Source: Dokdonia pacifica
GTDB taxonomy: Bacteria; Bacteroidota; Bacteroidia; Flavobacteriales; Flavobacteriaceae
Length of the DNA stretch: 64,000 nucleotides
Reading direction: 5' to 3'
Assembly (NCBI RefSeq): GCF_900188275.1
Contig: NZ_FZNY01000001.1
Span: forward strand, 186,001-250,000
The position numbers were made by a program, and so were the translations under genes. Positions 46,678 to 54,531 of the stretch are shown in pieces; position 1 is the first letter of the stretch; each line of letters starts with the position of its first letter. Under the pieces are notes generated by a model. That model did no database searches, was not told the origin of the DNA, and worked only from the letters and a program-made list of their open reading frames with translations.

Positions 46678-47658
46678 TTATACAAGGTAGAAGAAGGTAA
46701 ATACAAATACCCATACTAAATCGACAAAGTGCCAATAAAGACCAACTTTTTCAACCATTTCATAGTGACCTCTACGCTCATACGTTCCTAAAATCACATT
46801 GAAAAATATAATTAAGTTAATGATTACTCCTGAAAATACGTGAAACCCGTGAAATCCTGTTATAAAGAAGAAGAAGTCTGCAAATAGCGGTGTTCCATAT
46901 TCATTATGAATTAAGTTTGCTCCTTCTACAACAGCAACTGCATCTCGATTTAAACGAAGTAAAGATTCATCTCTACTAAGTATTGTCTTTTCTCCTTTTT
47001 CAGTAAGTGTTTGTGTACGGATTAAGAGATTAGAATTTGCAGCAAATCCAGCTTTGATTTCTTCTATTGTATAACTAGGAAGTGCGCCTTCTGAATCATA
47101 CCAGATTCCATTTTTACGCTCATGCCCTACTCTTTCACTTGGTAATGTAGTTGCAAAATCTGCCAATGCTACACGTTTTCCAGTTTCTGCATCTAAGAAC
47201 TGTAATATTTTCCCTCCTTTGGTCTCTACAGCTCCATAATCACCTTTGATAAAGGTTGCCCATTCCCAAGCTTGAGATCCTACGAATATAGCTCCTCCTA
47301 TAATCGTAAAGAACATATACCATATTACCTTCGTTTTTTTCATGTGATGTCCTGCGTCTACAGCAAGTACCATCGTTACAGAAGACATAATAAGAACAAA
47401 GGTCATAAACGCTACATAAATCATCGGGTAATTACCGTGAAAGAAAGGAACGTGAGTAAACACTTCGTCTGCAATAGGCCAAGAATCTATAAATTTAAAT
47501 CTAGAAAAGCCATAAGCAGCAAGAAATCCTGAAAAAGATAGTCCATCAGATACGATGAAAAACCACATCATTAACTTTCCGTAGCTTGCTTTTAGAGGCT
47601 TGTTTCCGCCGCCCCAAGTTTTACCTTCGCTTGTTGTATTTGTTACAGTAGCGTCCAT
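46678..47658 (-). CDS. Cytochrome c oxidase subunit III with a large soluble insertion
   Basis: This 326-residue heme-copper oxidase subunit III has helices with LMMWFFIVSDGLSFSGFLAAYGFSR at the N-terminus and SQAWEWATFI (conserved Glu132). The C-terminal FFFFITGFHGFHVFSGVIINLIIF and GLYWHFVDLVWVFVFTFFYLV are standard. Residues about 140-255 form an extra hydrophilic segment (starting KGDYGAVETKGGKILQFLDAETGKR) absent from ordinary subunit III. It would protrude from the membrane between two helices. It has its own promoter. Confidence 0.92.
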   Translation of the reverse strand: MDATVTNTTSEGKTWGGGNKPLKASYGKLMMWFFIVSDGLSFSGFLAAYGFSRFKFIDSWPIADEVFTHVPFFHGNYPMIYVAFMTFVLIMSSVTMVLAVDAGHHMKKTKVIWYMFFTIIGGAIFVGSQAWEWATFIKGDYGAVETKGGKILQFLDAETGKRVALADFATTLPSERVGHERKNGIWYDSEGALPSYTIEEIKAGFAANSNLLIRTQTLTEKGEKTILSRDESLLRLNRDAVAVVEGANLIHNEYGTPLFADFFFFITGFHGFHVFSGVIINLIIFFNVILGTYERRGHYEMVEKVGLYWHFVDLVWVFVFTFFYLV

Positions 47659-47686
47659 AGTGACATTTTGGTTAATTTATCGTTTG

Positions 47687-47717
47687 CAAAAATAGGTATT
47701 TTCTATGCGTATTTCAA
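47687..47717 (-). promoter_or_regulatory. Promoter of the coxIII/coxIV operon
   Basis: On the minus strand TTG (47717-47715), a 20-bp spacer, TATTTTTG (47694-47687), 28 bp before the ATG. A second -7-like TATCTTTG overlaps the -33 box (47722-47715). Confidence 0.8.
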
Positions 47718-47816
47718 AGATAAAATTAGGATTTATAATGGGTCTATATAGCTTTTATTTTCAGAACTCTTTTAAGCCCTTAATAAACTGACTATAAACT
47801 CACCTATACCCCACTT

Positions 47817-48401
47817 TTACTTCGTAAAATATAACAGTAAAAATAAAAAGATCCATAACACTCCTAAAAAGTGCCAGAATGTAACTCCCAATGTTAATCC
47901 CAAATGATCTTCTTTAGAATATTTACCTCGTATATGATTTATTACAACTGTAATAAGAGCTATCACACCAGCAATAACATGGGCAATGTGTACAGCAACA
48001 ATCAAAAACAGAAATGTTGTGGTAATATTACTAGACGCCCCAGTCATAAAATAGCCCTGACCCGTTAGCTCTGTAAATAAGCCTTGATATTGATACCCCA
48101 TAAAGACAAGTCCTAATACCAACGTTACTATTAATAACAAGGTTCCTATTTGTCTTTTATTATTTACAATAGCACCTTTTGCAAGCTGTATTGCAATACT
48201 ACTTAATATGATAACAACAGTAGAAATAATAAGTGACTGAGGAAACTCGTAATCATCCAACCAGTCTTTACGCTCCATACTTACAATATACGCACTTGTA
48301 AGTCCTGCAAAAGTCATACACAAACTTATGATCCCGAACCAAAGCATTTGCTTTTTGGCACGATCTTGTTTGTATTTTTCTGTTCCTGCTGTGTAATCCA
48401 T
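47817..48401 (-). CDS. Heme-copper oxidase subunit III (short form)
   Basis: This 194-residue protein has five membrane helices: KKQMLWFGIISLCMTFAGLTSAYIV, then QLAKGAIVNNKRQIGTLLLIVTLVLGLVFMGYQYQGL, and the C-terminal HIAHVIAGVIALITVVINH and TFWHFLGVLWIFLFLLLYF. It lacks the insertion found in the longer subunit III next door. Its ATG shares one base with the ctaB stop (TAATG). Having two subunit III genes side by side is usual in flavobacterial caa3-type clusters. Confidence 0.9.
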   Translation of the reverse strand: MDYTAGTEKYKQDRAKKQMLWFGIISLCMTFAGLTSAYIVSMERKDWLDDYEFPQSLIISTVVIILSSIAIQLAKGAIVNNKRQIGTLLLIVTLVLGLVFMGYQYQGLFTELTGQGYFMTGASSNITTTFLFLIVAVHIAHVIAGVIALITVVINHIRGKYSKEDHLGLTLGVTFWHFLGVLWIFLFLLLYFTK

Positions 48402-49294
48402 TACCTTAAAAATTTGTCTACTACAAAAACAATTTGAAGTAGCGTTATATATGTCACACTAGACAACATTAATTTTTTAGCTGTAGGCGCATCTCTCTTT
48501 TGGTAGAGTTTAATAGCCCAATACAGCATAAATAATCCTAATCCTGCAACAACTATAGTTGCTATAGGCGATAAAAACAATCCTCCTGTTACACCAAATG
48601 CAGGTACAATTGAAATAAGAATAGTCCAAATAGTATATAAAATAACTTGTACTGCGGTTCCTTTATCTCTTTTACCTGTAGGAAGCATAAAGAATCCTCC
48701 TTTTTTATAATCATCAAATAGAAACCAGCCTATTGCCCAAAAATGAGGGAATTGCCAAAAAAATTGAATCATAAATAATGTCCCTGGCTCAATTCCAAAA
48801 TCATTGGTAGCAGCCACCCATCCTAACATAAAAGGAATCGCTCCAGGAAATGCCCCTACAAAAACTGAAAGTGGTGTTTTTGTTTTAAGTGGCGTATAGA
48901 GCAATACATACATAAATATAGAAATCCCACCAAACATAGCTGTTTGCGGATTAATATAAAATAATGTAACCAACCCTAATATCGTAAATAAAATCGCTAT
49001 TCCTAATGCTGTTTTTACAGACATACGTCCAGAAGCAACAGGTCTATTTTTAGTACGATCCATCAATGCATCTAGATCACGCTCAAGCACTTGATTATAT
49101 GCATTTGAAGCTCCCACCATAAAATAGCCTCCAACAGCTAGCATGGCCACAACAGCCCAGTCTATTTCAGAAGTTCCAAGAAAATACCCAGCAACACTGG
49201 AAAAGACAACGCTAATTGACAATCGCATTTTTGTGATTTCCTTAAAATCTTGCCATGGAGACACGGCAATTGTATGTGATGCTACTTCACTCAA
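48401..49294 (-). CDS. ctaB: Protoheme IX farnesyltransferase (heme o synthase)
   Basis: CtaB/CyoE transfers a farnesyl group to heme b to make heme o. The 297-residue inner-membrane protein has the prenyltransferase motif NAYNQVLERDLDALMDRTKNRPVASGRM. The second acidic motif is FLFDDYKKGGFFMLP, and about eight helices are visible. It heads the oxidase cluster, follows a good promoter, and is translationally coupled to the short subunit III. Confidence 0.95.
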   Translation of the reverse strand: MSEVASHTIAVSPWQDFKEITKMRLSISVVFSSVAGYFLGTSEIDWAVVAMLAVGGYFMVGASNAYNQVLERDLDALMDRTKNRPVASGRMSVKTALGIAILFTILGLVTLFYINPQTAMFGGISIFMYVLLYTPLKTKTPLSVFVGAFPGAIPFMLGWVAATNDFGIEPGTLFMIQFFWQFPHFWAIGWFLFDDYKKGGFFMLPTGKRDKGTAVQVILYTIWTILISIVPAFGVTGGLFLSPIATIVVAGLGLFMLYWAIKLYQKRDAPTAKKLMLSSVTYITLLQIVFVVDKFLR

Positions 49295-49327
49295 ATCAAT
49301 AGAAAATTAGCTATTTTAAAAGTTGTG

Positions 49328-49358
49328 CAAAGATACTCCCTGATTGTCGTTTACACAA
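49328..49358 (-). promoter_or_regulatory. Promoter of ctaB
   Basis: On the minus strand TTG (49358-49356), 20 bp, TATCTTTG (49335-49328), 33 bp before the ATG. This is a full match to the Bacteroidota consensus. Confidence 0.82.
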
Positions 49359-49392
49359 CAATATATGCATCTTAAATGCTTGTTAAAATTAC

Positions 49393-49406
49393 GCTTTCGC
49401 GAAAGC
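49393..49406. repeat. Dispersed palindrome between ctaB and the MBL-fold gene
   Basis: GCTTTCGCGAAAGC with flanks TTAC and TTAC; intergenic between divergent genes, about 35 bp upstream of the ctaB promoter. Confidence 0.88.
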
Positions 49407-49452
49407 TTACCAAGTATTTTCCGACTGGAAGCCTTTAACACAAACCATTATC

Positions 49453-50343
49453 ATGAAAAAAATCATACTTATAGCGCTTTTTGCCGTTACATCATTTAGT
49501 TATTCGCAAGGTCGTTTCGATAACGTAAAAATCAAGATAGAACCTGTATCTAACAACATATACATGCTTCAAGGAGCAGGCGGAAACATAGGAATTTCTG
49601 TAGGTGATGACGGTGTTTTTATGATTGACGATCAATTTGCTCCTCTTAGTGAAAAAATTATCGCAGCCATTAAAACCCTTTCTGATAATCCTGTAAAATT
49701 TTTAGTAAATACACATTTTCATGGAGATCATTCTGGAGGAAATGCAAATTTTGAAGCAGCCGGCACTATGATTGTTGCTCATGATAACGTTCGCAAACGT
49801 CTTGCTGCAAATGAAAAAACTGCAAATGCAGGACTTCCAGTCATTACATTTAGTGATGATGCTACCTTCTACATGAATGGAAACGATATCTTTATCACAC
49901 ATGTTCATAATGCACATACAGATGGAGATGCATTAGTCTATTTTGTTCAAAGTAATGTATTACACACTGGAGACACCTATTTTCATGGTAGGTTTAAATT
50001 TCCTTATATAGATATCACAAACGGAGGAAGTCTAGCAGGAGATATAGAAGCTGCAAAAAAAGGTCTTCTCATCATTAACAATAGTACCAAAATCATTCCA
50101 GGCCATGGCCCAATAGCTAGCAAAGCAGATTATCAAAAATATCATGATATGCTTGTAGGTATTTATGAAAATGTCACTAATGCAATTAAAGATGGTAAAA
50201 CAGAAGAAGAGATTGCACATATGGAAGCACTTACTTCTATGTACTATTCTGATAAAGAAACCGAAAAAGATTTTATTACTGGAGAAAAAATACGTCGTGC
50301 AGCCTATAAAAGTATTTTGGCTGAAAAAGAAATGAAACATTAA
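49453..50343 (+). CDS. Secreted metallo-beta-lactamase-fold hydrolase
   Basis: This 296-residue protein has a signal peptide (MKKIILIALFAVTSFSYSQ) and an MBL fold with the zinc-binding HFHGDH (His88, His90, Asp92, His93). The third-ligand region is LHTGDTYFHGRFPY-like (VLHTGDTYFHGRF), and the last His is in IIPGHGPIAS. It resembles periplasmic MBL proteins often annotated as beta-lactamase-like or quinoprotein relay hydrolases. The substrate is unknown; calling it a true beta-lactamase would be unjustified. It lies 40 bp upstream of a thioredoxin gene. Confidence 0.87.
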   Translation: MKKIILIALFAVTSFSYSQGRFDNVKIKIEPVSNNIYMLQGAGGNIGISVGDDGVFMIDDQFAPLSEKIIAAIKTLSDNPVKFLVNTHFHGDHSGGNANFEAAGTMIVAHDNVRKRLAANEKTANAGLPVITFSDDATFYMNGNDIFITHVHNAHTDGDALVYFVQSNVLHTGDTYFHGRFKFPYIDITNGGSLAGDIEAAKKGLLIINNSTKIIPGHGPIASKADYQKYHDMLVGIYENVTNAIKDGKTEEEIAHMEALTSMYYSDKETEKDFITGEKIRRAAYKSILAEKEMKH

Positions 50344-50383
50344 AACTTCTTAACTTGGCTTTTAGTAAGTAAAGAGTTACGTT

Positions 50384-50809
50384 ATGAAAAGCAAATATGT
50401 ACTTATTTTATTCTTTCTCGCATGTACGCTATCAAGCTATAGCGATACTCCCTATAAGAAAAAAGGAATCTCCTTTTTCAAAGGAAGCTGGGAAGAGGCT
50501 CTTATAAAAGCCAAAGAAGAAAACAAATATGTATTTGTAGACTTTTATGCTACATGGTGCGCTCCTTGTAAACAATTAAAGCGTACAAGTTTTAAAGATC
50601 GCAAAGTAGGCGATTATTACAATAAAAATTTTATAAATGTTTCTATTGATGCCGAATCAAGAGAAGGCATAAAAATAGCACGTAGATATGGCGTTTCTTC
50701 ATACCCCACATTAATCATTACAGATTATAACGGAAAGAAAAGAACCAAAACAACTGGATTCAAAAAACCACACATCCTAATTAATTTTGGACGAAGAATC
50801 GTTCCATAA
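50384..50809 (+). CDS. Secreted thioredoxin-family protein
   Basis: This 141-residue protein has an N-terminal signal (YVLILFFLACTLSSYS) and a thioredoxin domain with YATWCAPCKQL (Cys59, Cys62) and the cis-Pro segment YGVSSYPTLIITD. It is expected to act as a periplasmic disulfide reductase or isomerase. It may be co-transcribed with the MBL-fold gene and converges on the small lipoprotein gene with only 4 bp between. Confidence 0.88.
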   Translation: MKSKYVLILFFLACTLSSYSDTPYKKKGISFFKGSWEEALIKAKEENKYVFVDFYATWCAPCKQLKRTSFKDRKVGDYYNKNFINVSIDAESREGIKIARRYGVSSYPTLIITDYNGKKRTKTTGFKKPHILINFGRRIVP

Positions 50810-50813
50810 ACTA

Positions 50814-51230
50814 TTAATCAACAATATACTCTACAGAATCATACACCAAGGCCGATCCATAATCGGTCTTGTGTTGTTTATAACGCAACCCTATTAATTG
50901 CGCTCCTTGAAATTCAGCCGAATCTTTTAGCGTTATACTTGTAGCATCTTCTTCTGGAACCATCAAACAGAGTTTTCCACAAAAGGCATCTCCAAAAGCA
51001 TTAATAACAAGATAGCTCTGTCCAAAAATTTCTTCTCTGAATTCAAAATAATAATCTACATCAGGATTTTCCTTGATAAGTCTATACAACTCCTCCTGAT
51101 ACGCTTTACTATTATACTCGTTTTTTCCTAGGATTTGATTGCGCTGAGATTTATAACATCCCGACTCTTGGCATGATGTAGATAGCAACAACAGAACAAC
51201 CATCCCCACAAAGGCGATTCTTGATGACAT
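50814..51230 (-). CDS. Small lipoprotein of unknown function
   Basis: This 138-residue protein has a lipobox signal peptide (VVLLLLSTSC, Cys20). I do not recognise a family. Besides the lipid-anchored Cys it has three more cysteines (GCYKS, FCGKLC), which could form a disulfide. Two alternating alpha/beta stretches (KENPDVDYYFEFREEIFGQSYLVINAFG) suggest a compact domain. It is a single gene with no clear promoter. Confidence 0.65.
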   Translation of the reverse strand: MSSRIAFVGMVVLLLLSTSCQESGCYKSQRNQILGKNEYNSKAYQEELYRLIKENPDVDYYFEFREEIFGQSYLVINAFGDAFCGKLCLMVPEEDATSITLKDSAEFQGAQLIGLRYKQHKTDYGSALVYDSVEYIVD

Positions 51231-51355
51231 TTTTTAGATAATTTAGTTGAAGTAGTTGTATGCTTATGATGATAACGCAACTCTTTTAGATTTTATTACT
51301 GATTGAAATAATTAAAATCACTTTTAACATATTTGAATATTTTTACTAAAAATAA

Positions 51356-51401
51356 TTGCGTAACCAAATAGTTACATTTATATTTGTAACCAAATGGTTA
51401 C
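51356..51401 (+). promoter_or_regulatory. Promoter of the ArsR/SRPBCC operon overlapped by two operator palindromes
   Basis: TTG (51356-51358), a 20-bp spacer and TATATTTG (51379-51386) form a full promoter. GTAACCAAATAGTTAC (51360-51375) fills the spacer, and the near-identical GTAACCAAATGGTTAC (51386-51401) directly follows the -7 box over the expected transcription start. The second is a near-perfect inverted repeat (GTAACCA / TGGTTAC). The centres are 26 bp apart. The layout fits repression by the ArsR-type product at 51409. Confidence 0.82.
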
Positions 51402-51408
51402 TTAAATT

Positions 51409-51738
51409 ATGAGAAGAGATGTTTTTCAGGCTATTGCTGACCCTGTACGAAGAGATATTATTGAATTAATCTCAAAAGAAACTTTAACTGTAAACGATGT
51501 AGCAGCAAAATTTAATATAAGTAGACCCGCTATATCAAAGCATATTAAAATACTTCATGAGTGCAATATCATTCAAATACAGAAAGAAGGTAGAAAACGA
51601 TATTGCAAAATTCAGCCTCAACATTTAGTTCCTGCTTTTTTATGGATAGAACAATACAAAAAACTTTGGGAGGATAGAATAGACTCTTTTGAAAATTACT
51701 TAACAGAATTACAATCAAAAAACAATAAAAATGGATAA
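51409..51738 (+). CDS. ArsR-family winged-helix repressor
   Basis: This 109-residue regulator has the ArsR winged helix: FQAIADPVRRDIIELISKETLTVNDVAAKFNISRPAISKHIKILHECNIIQIQKEGRKRYCKIQ. The metal-binding CxC of the recognition helix is absent, so this is the SRPBCC-associated, non-metal subgroup. The next gene starts within its 3' end (8-nt overlap). Twin operators over the promoter argue for autorepression. Confidence 0.92.
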   Translation: MRRDVFQAIADPVRRDIIELISKETLTVNDVAAKFNISRPAISKHIKILHECNIIQIQKEGRKRYCKIQPQHLVPAFLWIEQYKKLWEDRIDSFENYLTELQSKNNKNG

Positions 51739-52180
51739 CACAAACAGAACAATCACCATTAAAAGAACATTTGACGCACCTATAGCATTGGTATGGGAAG
51801 CTTGGTCAGACCCACAACACATTGCAAAATGGTGGAATCCTCGTGGAGAGGGAACCACTATCGTAGCACACTCATTTGTAGTAGGTGGAAAATGGAAATA
51901 CTCAATGTTAATGCCCAATGGACAAGAATTTATCGCCGAAGGAACGTATACGGAGATTACTCATTTAGAAAAAATTGCATCCACAGCAAACTTCAAACCT
52001 ATGACGGAAGGGGTGATCATAGAATCATTGTTTAAGAAAAATGATACTAAAACTGATTTTACATTCAATGTGATTCATCCGACAGAAGCTTATAAAATAC
52101 AGCAAGAAAAAATGGGAATTATGAATGGCTGGGGTTCTGTTTTTACCAGATTAGATGAATTCTTACAGGAATTATCATAA
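51731..52180 (+). CDS. SRPBCC / AHSA1-domain protein
   Basis: This 149-residue protein has the START-like AHSA1 fold: ITIKRTFDAPIALVWEAWSDPQHIAKWWNPRG, GGKWKYSMLMPNGQEFIAEGTYTEI and the C-terminal GWGSVFTRLDEFLQEL. It would have a hydrophobic ligand cavity; the ligand is unknown. ArsR-SRPBCC pairs are frequent in bacteria, and the regulator may sense the same ligand. Confidence 0.9.
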   Translation: MDNTNRTITIKRTFDAPIALVWEAWSDPQHIAKWWNPRGEGTTIVAHSFVVGGKWKYSMLMPNGQEFIAEGTYTEITHLEKIASTANFKPMTEGVIIESLFKKNDTKTDFTFNVIHPTEAYKIQQEKMGIMNGWGSVFTRLDEFLQELS

Positions 52181-52182
52181 AA

Positions 52183-52226
52183 AAAACGCTGTAATTATCA
52201 CATTGTTATGGTGATTACAGCGTTTC
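52183..52226 (+). terminator. Terminator of the ArsR/SRPBCC operon
   Basis: Inverted repeat AACGCTGTAAT / ATTACAGCGTT with a long imperfect inner part; A-run on the left and a short T-run on the right. Confidence 0.65.
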
Positions 52227-52248
52227 TTTACTCTTTAAAATCATTCAG

Positions 52249-52272
52249 TATACGCTTTCGCGAAAGCGTATA
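52249..52272. repeat. Dispersed palindrome, full 24-bp form, between the SRPBCC and RemB-like genes
   Basis: The same perfect 24-bp palindrome as at 8932-8955 (TATACGCTTTCG plus its complement), intergenic between convergent genes, 28 bp past the RemB-like stop. Confidence 0.9.
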
Positions 52273-52300
52273 ATTAAAACTCTCTAAGTTTCAAAACGTA

Positions 52301-54430
52301 TTAGTTATCAAAGTACCAATTGAACAAGTCTGTTCTAAAACCTACATTAAACCATAGCGTACTAGTATCAAATACGGTATCTGTTTGCATCTCTGAACTA
52401 AAATCTCTAAAAATTGGATTTATAAATGCTTTAAGGTTAGTCACTGGATTGATAAGATATCCTACTTCCAAATCTGCATATAAAGAGTTCACTCTATTTC
52501 CTTGTAATAATTCGATACCATTATCACTTGGTCTATTATCTTCACTCCCAAAAAGGTTATTTCCTCCAAAGAACACATCATCTATATCTCCTTCAAATCC
52601 TCTTTGTCCATAGATAATACGTGCATTTCCATACCATCTATCTGTACGATAACGAGCAATCGCAATAAACTCTCTAAAGTTTGCTCCATAAGGATGTGCT
52701 AATGGTTGATTGGTATTTGTATAACTTAACAATGGATCATTATTAGAGAATGTATAAGGTCTTACTTGATTAAACTCTGCTTGTAATGTAAGATTAGAAA
52801 CTTTGAATGCATCATAATATTTTACCCCTAATTGGATCCCATGTTTATTTCTAAAGTTTTGATTGCCACTTGTAAGTTCAGAAAGACGCAATTCATCTAT
52901 TACAAGTTGCCCATACATATTGATATTATTTGAAAATTTATATTTTCCTGTCAATCCTATTAATGCATTTCCACCTCGGGAACCTCTCTGAAATTCTACA
53001 TTTCTAAGGAAAATAATAGGATTGAGTAAGCTTGCATCAAACCCTCCGTTATCTTCACTTGCTGATATTACAGATTCGAAGAGTCCTATATTTAGTTTGT
53101 TATTTACATTATAACTTAAATAATGATTTACAGCAAACTTATTAGTGAAGGCTCCATCTGCAGTTACTTCAGGTCTTACATCTTTTATAGAAGACCATGT
53201 GTTTGTATACTTCAATCTCCAGATAGTCGTATTAATTTTAAAGAATGGATAATTTGCAGATACATCACTTAGTAATAATGAGCGATATCCATCACCAATA
53301 AATTGTTGTCCTGTTCCGGCTTGAAAATTAAAATATTTATTAGGTGTATAGGATACATATCCTTCGGCTACAGGGTAATCAAAATCTCCTCCTCTACCTT
53401 CGGCAGCAATTCCTCTTCCTGGTATTACAGCAGGGTTACCTCCATCAGGACGAAGGGATCTTGCAAAATCATTATAATATTGAGCAAATCGTCCTTGACT
53501 TTCATACAGTGCTGTATAGAAACTAAACTTATTTCCGATACCTCCTTGAATAAAAACAGTTCTTGTATTATTATAGGTAAGATTTTCAACTTTACGATCG
53601 TCGGTTTCGGTTCCTAAAGCAAGGTCTGCCCCTGGATTGATGGTAAACCAATAACCATCGCCTTGAAAACGAATCATATGTTCATTAAAAAACTTACGTC
53701 CAAACCAGCTTTTCTTATCTAGCTGCAATGTGCTTACTATAGAGTCAAAGTTATGGTAGTTATTTACTACATCATATAAGAAAGGACGACTAGATGTGTG
53801 CGTATTTACGCCTATTTGATTTAGTGCCTTATCAAATCTAGAATAGACTTCATGAGAGAAAGGAATATTAAGCTGGCTTTCATACTGCACTTTTCTTTCA
53901 AAGACACCACTTTTAATATTTTCTAGCTCTTTTGAAGCTGCTTGAGCTTCAAGTGCATTTGTTTCAGTTTTTTTAGACGTATTTTCTTCCGAAGTAGTGA
54001 AATCTTGTATTGCATTTCGCGAAAGCGGAATTTTCACAGGCATAGAAAACTGGATATATGCTGGCTCTCCATTATAGGTTGCGGGTTGAATTTTTGGAAG
54101 TTGATCAAAAACTTTTTGAGCCTCATCCTTAAGCTCTACATAAACAGCATCTGTATTGAGGAGTTTGAATTCTCCTTTGGTAGTCACTTCAAAAAGCATT
54201 ACCATTTGTCCTTGATATTGTTCTTCATTAACTCTTGAGGGCATTTCAAACTTATCAATAAAAAACTGAATTAGTTTTGAATTGAAACAATTAGGAATTT
54301 CTGCAACAGCTACTGTTTCACAACCTGGAAATATAGGATACTTCTCAAATTCACTTGGGTTAACATTGATTTGCGCCTGTATAGAGGCTACTACTAGGAT
54401 ACTAATAAGAAGGGTAACATATTTGTGCAT
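52301..54430 (-). CDS. RemB-like gliding outer-membrane protein with TonB-like N-terminal domain
   Basis: This 709-residue protein has a signal peptide ending in IQAQ. An N-terminal domain (about 25-135) contains FPGCE (Cys37, with Cys48) and MVMLFEVTTKGEFKLLN, which resemble the C-terminal domains of the two TonB proteins next door. A large outer-membrane barrel follows, with RYRTDRWYGNARIIYGQRGFEGD and the final FNVGFRTDLFNWYFDN. It resembles RemB of flavobacterial gliding; the gene name is tentative. A start six codons earlier (54448) is possible, but a TATCTTTC promoter-like box (54464-54457) favours 54430. A palindrome variant encodes LSRN (136-139). Confidence 0.7.
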   Translation of the reverse strand: MHKYVTLLISILVVASIQAQINVNPSEFEKYPIFPGCETVAVAEIPNCFNSKLIQFFIDKFEMPSRVNEEQYQGQMVMLFEVTTKGEFKLLNTDAVYVELKDEAQKVFDQLPKIQPATYNGEPAYIQFSMPVKIPLSRNAIQDFTTSEENTSKKTETNALEAQAASKELENIKSGVFERKVQYESQLNIPFSHEVYSRFDKALNQIGVNTHTSSRPFLYDVVNNYHNFDSIVSTLQLDKKSWFGRKFFNEHMIRFQGDGYWFTINPGADLALGTETDDRKVENLTYNNTRTVFIQGGIGNKFSFYTALYESQGRFAQYYNDFARSLRPDGGNPAVIPGRGIAAEGRGGDFDYPVAEGYVSYTPNKYFNFQAGTGQQFIGDGYRSLLLSDVSANYPFFKINTTIWRLKYTNTWSSIKDVRPEVTADGAFTNKFAVNHYLSYNVNNKLNIGLFESVISASEDNGGFDASLLNPIIFLRNVEFQRGSRGGNALIGLTGKYKFSNNINMYGQLVIDELRLSELTSGNQNFRNKHGIQLGVKYYDAFKVSNLTLQAEFNQVRPYTFSNNDPLLSYTNTNQPLAHPYGANFREFIAIARYRTDRWYGNARIIYGQRGFEGDIDDVFFGGNNLFGSEDNRPSDNGIELLQGNRVNSLYADLEVGYLINPVTNLKAFINPIFRDFSSEMQTDTVFDTSTLWFNVGFRTDLFNWYFDN
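54015..54026. repeat. Dispersed palindrome variant inside the RemB-like gene
   Basis: TTTCGCGAAAGC with the left arm eroded (CATTTCGCG). Read in frame as Leu-Ser-Arg-Asn, the same frame as in the PorP/SprF gene. Confidence 0.75.
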
Positions 54431-54480
54431 ATGGTAGGTATTATGCATTAATAGGCGAAAGATAGGAATTTTAAATACAA

Positions 54481-54515
54481 AAAACTCGTTACTGAGTAGT
54501 AACGAGTTTTATTTA
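54481..54515 (-). terminator. Terminator of the downstream TonB gene
   Basis: The stem AAAACTCGTTAC / GTAACGAGTTTT (54481-54492 with 54499-54510) is followed on the minus strand by T residues. Confidence 0.82.
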
Positions 54516-54531
54516 GGTCATTATATTATAA

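Noticed and set aside
49453-50343. Beta-lactamase resistance gene
   Set aside because: The fold and zinc motif are those of many hydrolases; nothing in the sequence or neighbourhood points to beta-lactam cleavage.
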